Source: SpSt-28 sp044343155 (lineage in GTDB: Archaea; Aenigmatarchaeota; Aenigmatarchaeia; CG10238-14; SpSt-28). From it: DNA of 23,953 nt. The translations under genes and the position numbers were made by a program. Shown here piece by piece: positions 15,161-21,300 of the stretch. Below the pieces are notes generated by a model, which searched no databases, had not been told where the DNA came from, and saw only the letters and a program-made list of their open reading frames with translations. Location of the stretch: assembly GCA_044343155.1 (NCBI GenBank), contig JAVZSS010000009.1:1-23953 (forward strand), given 5' to 3'. Numbering within the stretch: the stretch's first letter is position 1; the number at the start of each line of letters is the position of its first letter.

Positions 15161-17554
15161 ATGGAAAACGAGAAGAAAATTGAAGATAAGATTTTAGATA
15201 TTCTTAGTAAAGAAATACTTTCTATATCTCAACTTGCTAAAAAATTAAAAATGAAAAGATATTTGCTTTCTGGATATTTAGAAGCTTTGAAGGATCAAGG
15301 TAAAGTAGAATCTTTTATTGTTGGTAGGGCAAAGGTTTATGTTGCAAAAAACAAAATTAAAAAAAGTTTAGGTATTTTAATCTTTATTTCATTTTTACCT
15401 TTTTTACTTAATATAGGAAAGGCAAGTATTATTACTTCTTTTACCCCATCAGACGGAGAAGCGTTAGTTTTGAAGTTTAATAATGAAATAAAATATAGCG
15501 ATATAATATCGGCTGAAATTATTTGTAGTGATAAGCCAAATGTTGTTATAGTTGGAGAAGGAAGTAACTATATTCCAAATTTAGTTCAAAAACAACAATT
15601 ATTGTGGAAATTCGAATTTCCATCATCTTTACTTTCAAAGGGAAAATATAATCTAACAATAAACTGTAATAATAGCGAAGAATATCTTAATGTTGAGGTT
15701 AAATTTATAGAATTGTTTTTGAGCTCACTACCTTCATATTACGAAAACCAAATTATAAAAATAGATTTTACTCTAGATTCTGATATTAGTTTAGAAAATA
15801 TTTCAATATTACCATTTATAAATTATGATAAAGCAAGTACAATATTACAAATTAAAAATAATGTTATATCTATTTTAATTTCTGGATTACCTCAAGGTGA
15901 GTACAATTTTTCTATAAATCTTTCATATTCAAGATTGAACTTTAGGTTTAGCTTTCCTTTAAAAATATTGCCAAATTATGAAGTCAAAATTTCTTCAATC
16001 TCTAAGAATATGGTTGAAAAGGGAGAAAACATAACTATAAATTTTGTTTTAAGAGAAAAAGGAATACCAATAGAAGCAAGTTATGAAAACGTTAAAGTAT
16101 ATGTTGGAGACGAAGAGGCACAAATATTAGCATTAAGATTTGATGGTACTAATAACATTTTAAGAGTTCTTTTGCCATCTTTATCTCCAGGAAAATATGA
16201 TCTTAAAGTTGTTTTTGATTCAGGAAAAATATATTCAGATACTTTACCAATTTATTACATAAAACCAATTTATGGTACTCTTTTAGATTCTAATAGAAAA
16301 CCAATTCAAGCTTTCTTTTACTTATATAAAAATGAGCAAGAAGTATATAGAAATAATACAGATTCGCAAGGAAATTATTTGATACGAATAGTTCCAGATA
16401 CTTATGATCTAAAAATAGTATTTCCTCAATCTACTTTGTTTTTTAAAGATTTTTCATTTACTGGAGAGCAAAATTTTGTTAACTATAATTATATGGAAAA
16501 TATTTTTATAGAAGGGTTAAAAGTTTATGCCCTTTATTCTTTTGATATAATAGGCTCTTATTCTAGAGTTGAAGTAAATCTTAACTATAAAGATTACATT
16601 GTAGAAGATGAAGATTTTATAAGGTTGTTTTATTGTGAAAGTTGGAATTCTCAAAAGTTGAGTTGCAATAAGAATTGGGTTAAGATAGAGAGTTTTGATT
16701 TGAATAAAGTTTCAAATACAATATTTCTATCTTTAAATAAATTATCAGCATTTGTTTTAGGTAGAGAGAAATACTTGAAAGTTTCTTGCAATGCTAACAA
16801 AAATAAGTTTTACTTAAATGATAGTGCAATAATAAATTGTTTAGTCCAAGATGAAGAGGGAAATCCGGTAAAAGAAGCTATAGTTACCTTTAAAATGGAA
16901 GGAAAAACTTATGTTAGAAAAACTGATGAAAAAGGTTTTGTTAGTTTTGATTTAATTTTGAATCAAGAAGGAAACTTTACTTATTCTATAAATGTTAAAA
17001 AAGACCTTTATATACCTTCTGATTTCAACTCTAGCATTTTAGTTGAAAAGAAGAGGGAAATTTTTGTTTTGGTTCCAGATACTATTAGAATAGAAAGAGG
17101 AAGCAATGTAACTATAGATTTTACTATATACAACATAGGTCAAGCAGATTTGAATGATATAGAATTATTTTTAGAAGGAATAGGTTTTGATTATACATTT
17201 TCTCAAGATTATTTGAAAACTCTTAAAGCTGGAGAATCTTTTAAGGGTAGCTTAACAATATATTGTAGAGAAAATGCTACCTTAGGAACATCAAGTATCA
17301 AATTTAAACTAAATAGCAAAGAAATTAATTATTCTAAAGATATAGGATTAACTATTCTAGAAAGAAAACAAAACTTAGTTACGGGTTTTGTTATTAAGTT
17401 ACCTTCTTTAAAGTTAAGAAAAGAATACCTTTACTTAATAATTTTTGCTATAATTTCTTTTTCTCTATCTTTCATTTTAAAGAAAATAAAAAAAAGTAGA
17501 AAAATTAAAAGAGATTATAGTGAAATTTTTAATTTAATAGGTGGTAAGAATTAG
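15161..17554 (+). CDS. Membrane-tethered winged-HTH regulator with large Ig-like ectodomain
   Basis: This 797-residue protein begins with a winged HTH (about 5-65: SISQLAKKLKMKRYLLSGYL, then GKVESFIVGRAKVYV), a basic stretch (63-68) and a membrane helix (69-85). The basic side makes the N-terminus cytoplasmic. A large beta-rich ectodomain follows: several Ig-like domains, a carboxypeptidase-regulatory-like domain near 366-430 (IYGTLLDSNRKPIQA, TDSQGNYLI), an invasin Big_1-like domain near 540-630 (VQDEEGNPVKEAIV, TDEKGFVSF) and a NEW3-like domain (about 640-735). A second membrane helix (about 756-773) returns to a basic cytoplasmic tail. This is the layout of a one-component, ToxR-like envelope sensor, but with an adhesin-like outside. 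It overlaps the MinD-like gene by 14 bases. Sites repeated in its own promoter suggest autoregulation. The fusion is continuous in frame; the sensing role is inferred. Confidence 0.85.
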   Translation: MENEKKIEDKILDILSKEILSISQLAKKLKMKRYLLSGYLEALKDQGKVESFIVGRAKVYVAKNKIKKSLGILIFISFLPFLLNIGKASIITSFTPSDGEALVLKFNNEIKYSDIISAEIICSDKPNVVIVGEGSNYIPNLVQKQQLLWKFEFPSSLLSKGKYNLTINCNNSEEYLNVEVKFIELFLSSLPSYYENQIIKIDFTLDSDISLENISILPFINYDKASTILQIKNNVISILISGLPQGEYNFSINLSYSRLNFRFSFPLKILPNYEVKISSISKNMVEKGENITINFVLREKGIPIEASYENVKVYVGDEEAQILALRFDGTNNILRVLLPSLSPGKYDLKVVFDSGKIYSDTLPIYYIKPIYGTLLDSNRKPIQAFFYLYKNEQEVYRNNTDSQGNYLIRIVPDTYDLKIVFPQSTLFFKDFSFTGEQNFVNYNYMENIFIEGLKVYALYSFDIIGSYSRVEVNLNYKDYIVEDEDFIRLFYCESWNSQKLSCNKNWVKIESFDLNKVSNTIFLSLNKLSAFVLGREKYLKVSCNANKNKFYLNDSAIINCLVQDEEGNPVKEAIVTFKMEGKTYVRKTDEKGFVSFDLILNQEGNFTYSINVKKDLYIPSDFNSSILVEKKREIFVLVPDTIRIERGSNVTIDFTIYNIGQADLNDIELFLEGIGFDYTFSQDYLKTLKAGESFKGSLTIYCRENATLGTSSIKFKLNSKEINYSKDIGLTILERKQNLVTGFVIKLPSLKLRKEYLYLIIFAIISFSLSFILKKIKKSRKIKRDYSEIFNLIGGKN

Positions 17555-18305
17555 AATCATAAGTATAATGTCTACTAAAGGTGGGGTTGGAAAAACTACT
17601 ATAGCTAGCAATTTAGCTCTAGCCCTTCAAAATTTTGGTAAAAAAACTGCTCTAGTAGATTTTAATTTTACAACACCACACATTTCTCTCTATTTTAATA
17701 TTTTTCCAACAAAAACGTTGAATAATTTTTTAAGAAATGAGTGCCAATTTTCTGAAATTTTGCATAATTACAATGGCTTAACAATTATTCCCTCATCTTT
17801 ATTAATAAAAGATGTAGTACCAATAGAGCAAGATATAAAAAGAATTTTGGAAGAAAATTTAAAAGAATACGAATTTGTAATATTGGATTCTGCTCCAGGT
17901 TTAGGAAGGGAAGCAATGATATCATTAAATAGTTCGCATGAAGTTATTTTTGTTTCTACTCCAGATTTGATTTCTTTAGTTGATGTAACAAAAACATATA
18001 AATTTCTTCAAGATTTAGCTAATAGGCCAATAGTTTGGGGAATAGTTTTAAATAAAGTTAGAGGTAAAGATTATGAGTTGAATAAAGAAGAAATAGAAAG
18101 ATATTCTGGAATGGTAGTTTTGGGTAGTATTAAGGAGAATGAAGTTTTTATTAAAAGTATAAACGAAAGAAAGCCTGCTTACTATTTGGATAATAATGTT
18201 AGAGAAGAATTCAATTTTTTAGCAGCTAAAATTGCAGGAGTTCCATATGAAGGAAAGAAAAAATTCAAAATATTAGATTTTATTATGAAGATTTTAAAGA
18301 GGTAG
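17541..18305 (+). CDS. MinD/ParA-family ATPase with C-terminal amphipathic helix (copy 2)
   Basis: The start is GTG at 17541, inside the end of the tethered-regulator gene; the next ATG (17568) would remove the first beta strand, so GTG is preferred. This 254-residue protein has the deviant Walker A KGGVGKTT (13-20), switch I with D40 and Asn42 (VDFNFTTPH), switch II LDSAPGLG, and LNKVRGKDYELNKEE. The C-terminus (KFKILDFIMKILKR) is a basic amphipathic helix suited to membrane binding. It is clearly paralogous to the copy at 3498, including the TTP after switch I and the LNKV-GK-YE element, and shares its Asp-to-Asn change in switch I. It lies between the tethered regulator and the giant secreted protein, so it probably positions or switches a membrane complex including that regulator or its secretion partner. 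Confidence 0.88.
   Translation: MVRIRIISIMSTKGGVGKTTIASNLALALQNFGKKTALVDFNFTTPHISLYFNIFPTKTLNNFLRNECQFSEILHNYNGLTIIPSSLLIKDVVPIEQDIKRILEENLKEYEFVILDSAPGLGREAMISLNSSHEVIFVSTPDLISLVDVTKTYKFLQDLANRPIVWGIVLNKVRGKDYELNKEEIERYSGMVVLGSIKENEVFIKSINERKPAYYLDNNVREEFNFLAAKIAGVPYEGKKKFKILDFIMKILKR
18298..18303 (+). promoter_or_regulatory. Shine-Dalgarno site for the giant secreted protein
   Basis: AGAGGT at the very end of the MinD-like gene lies 7 bases before the ATG at 18311. The genes are 5 bases apart, so they are probably co-transcribed. Confidence 0.5.
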
Positions 18306-18310
18306 GTTTT

Positions 18311-21300
18311 ATGAAGAAATTTTTATTTCTATTTTTTACTATTTTGTTTTTGATTAACATTTCTTATTCTCAAATATATTATGAATCTTTTAACCAAACC
18401 TCTACAATAAATATTACTGGAATTGCTGATGTGATAAATCAAAATGAAATAGATCAAAGGATTAATGTAAATGAGGATAATTTAACTTGGAATGTTAGAG
18501 AAGCTCAAATTCCTTTTAGAAAAATTAAAACTGTAGAATATTTTATTTATCAAGACATGACTCAAATGGCAGCAAATACAGAAAAAATCGGTTCTTTCAC
18601 CGTTTACATACCAGAAAAAAATCCTATTATAAGAAGTGCTATAATAGAGATTAAAAACCTAGTATATAACGCTCAAATATCGGCTGGGCAAACAGTAAAA
18701 CTTTCTAATGGAACGACCAATGTAACCCTTTTAACAACCGCTGCAGGACCATCGGGTTCAGGAGAAAATATGTTTTATACTTTCTTAGTAAATGCGACTG
18801 AAGCTTTTAAGATTTTCATTAATGGTAGCGGGAATTATAACTTTATACTTTATGTAAAGTTTAATACAATTAGACAAGGTGAAAACGCAAAGCTAATTTT
18901 AACTTACGAATATGATAGTGATTCTGAAAGAGAAATAAAAACTGTAAGATTTTTTGTCGGACAACTAACTTCAACTTTAGCTGTAGGCTCTTCAACAAAC
19001 TTTATAATACCGCCTCTAAATTTACCAGAAAGAAATGTAGTAATTAGAGATTCTTTCTTTGAAACATACATACATCTACAACCTGGTGGAACTGTAGATG
19101 AAGGAATATCAATAGATTTGGATGGATCCAATGCCATATCTGGAACACCAATAGATAATGCTGGTGCTACAACTATAGATTACGTTTTTCTATACAAAAA
19201 TATATTTGATCCTTCAACATCTCATACATTTAATTTTAAACCTACTGCAGGTTATGCATTGCACACAGTTGGTACAGAATTAGTTTTAACTTATGAATAT
19301 GATTCAAACTCGGAATTACAATTAAAAACAGTTAGATATTTGGTAGGACAAGATGGTGGTTTATATACAAGCCCACATACAGCAAATTTTATTAGAGAAA
19401 TTATATTACCAGAAACAAACATTTCTATAATAAACGCTTACAATAGAATAACTTTTGCTATAGCTTATGGTAGTGGAGCGGGAACAACAGCATACACAAC
19501 AACAATTGGAGTAAATTCTTCAATCTTTGGCACAACACAACCTAGAGTAGATTATACATTGGGTTTAAGGGATGAGCAAGTTAGTACCTCAATGATATTA
19601 TATAATGCAAGTGGCCTTTACAGTATTACAAACGGAACTCAAATTATATGTTCTGTTTACAGCTCAGCAGCAACTACAAGCTATTATACGGGAAGTAAAG
19701 GATGCGAATTAATATTAACTTATGTTTATAATGCTTCTTCTTCTACTTTTTTAAATAGCGTAGAATATTTTGTTGGAAGTAGTTATCACCAAGCTTTAGC
19801 AACTTCAACCACATTTCCATTCAGTTTTATAATTTCGGAGCCAAACTATAATTTTACGGATGCTTATTTAAGTGTTTATGGCTTCACAGGCTCAACAACA
19901 ACAGGAACAAATACTTTAGTTTCTTATGTAAATGTACCTGGTTATACTTCTCAAACCTGTAACTTTAGAAATACTGGAGAAGCAAGATCTGATTTTTGTT
20001 GGGATTACGTAATGGATAATATAACATATGATGGATTATATAATGTTGTAGTTTCATCTGGAGTAACTAGATGGTTCTCTTCTAAACTAACTGTAACATA
20101 TCTTTACAAACCAAATTATAAATTTGAAGTTGAGCACAATTCTACAATAAGCTTTAGAGGAATTTTGAGAAACATTTCAATAATGATAAATTTTACCTTA
20201 GAAAATTCAAAGAATGTGGGAATGTCTGTTTATAATTTTAAACTTAATCAATGGAATAGTTCATTATGTCCAACAATATTAGCTTTTGCCAATCAGTTTA
20301 ACGTTTTTTGGTGTAATATTTCTTCTAGTCCAGAAGATTATGTTTCACCAGAAAATAAAATCGTGGTAAGATTTTATTCTTTTGGAAATAACAATATAAC
20401 TATATTTAAAGAAGAATATGTTCAGTTTTTCATAACTTATGAATACGTGAATAAAGCACCTTTAATTTCAAATGCTACAGAGTTACCTTCTTCCCCAACA
20501 GTATATCAGAAAGGAAATAAGTATACCTTTAAAGTTTTTGTCACTGATGAAAATGGTGAAGAGCAAATTTCCTTAGTTATTTTTGAATTTGAAGGTCAAA
20601 ATCAAACAGTTTCTAACTACAATTTAATAAATTCTACAACAAGAGAATATTGGATTGAAAAAGAAGATTTACCTGCTAACCCTTCTGGCTATAATATTAG
20701 ATGGTATGCCAAAGATGTAGAAGGAGCATGGTCTAATGTTTTAAGCAGAATTTACATTATTAACAAAGGAAATCCAAACATAGAAATTTATTTTAGTGAT
20801 ACAAATGTTGATTATCCGACTGAAACAAATGTTACTTGCTATATTATAGAAGGGGATAGCTTTTCAATTTTAAATTTGTATAGAAATGATACTTTAATTT
20901 CTTCTAATTTTGGTTTTGCATCAGAAGTTTCAATTTTAGGAGCAGGAGTTTATAATTATTCTTGTGAATATTTGGAAACACAAAATTATACTTCAACTTA
21001 TGTAAATGACAGATATTTATATGTTAACAAAGGCATACCAAAAATTAAAATCGAAATTAATGGTTTAGAAAATGATTATTATGGATATTATCCAACCGAA
21101 ACAAATGTTACAGCTTGGTTAGAAAATCTATATAACGAAGGAGAAATTATACTTTATAGAAATCAAACTTATGTAGGAAAAGGAATATTGGTAGCAGAAA
21201 AAAACATTTTACCGGCAGGAATTTACGATTATTCTGCAATTTTTGAAGAAACACAAAACTATACATCTTATTTTGTTAGTAGAATAGTTACAATATACAA

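Noticed and set aside
15080..15161. Inverted repeat as a transcription terminator hairpin
   Set aside because: The 56-base gap between arms, the extra direct and palindromic copies and the TATA box between them fit an operator better; the right arm touches the start codon.
18904..19137. 77-codon open frame on the minus strand
   Set aside because: It is the reverse of a Ser/Thr-rich segment of the giant secreted protein, with no family features.
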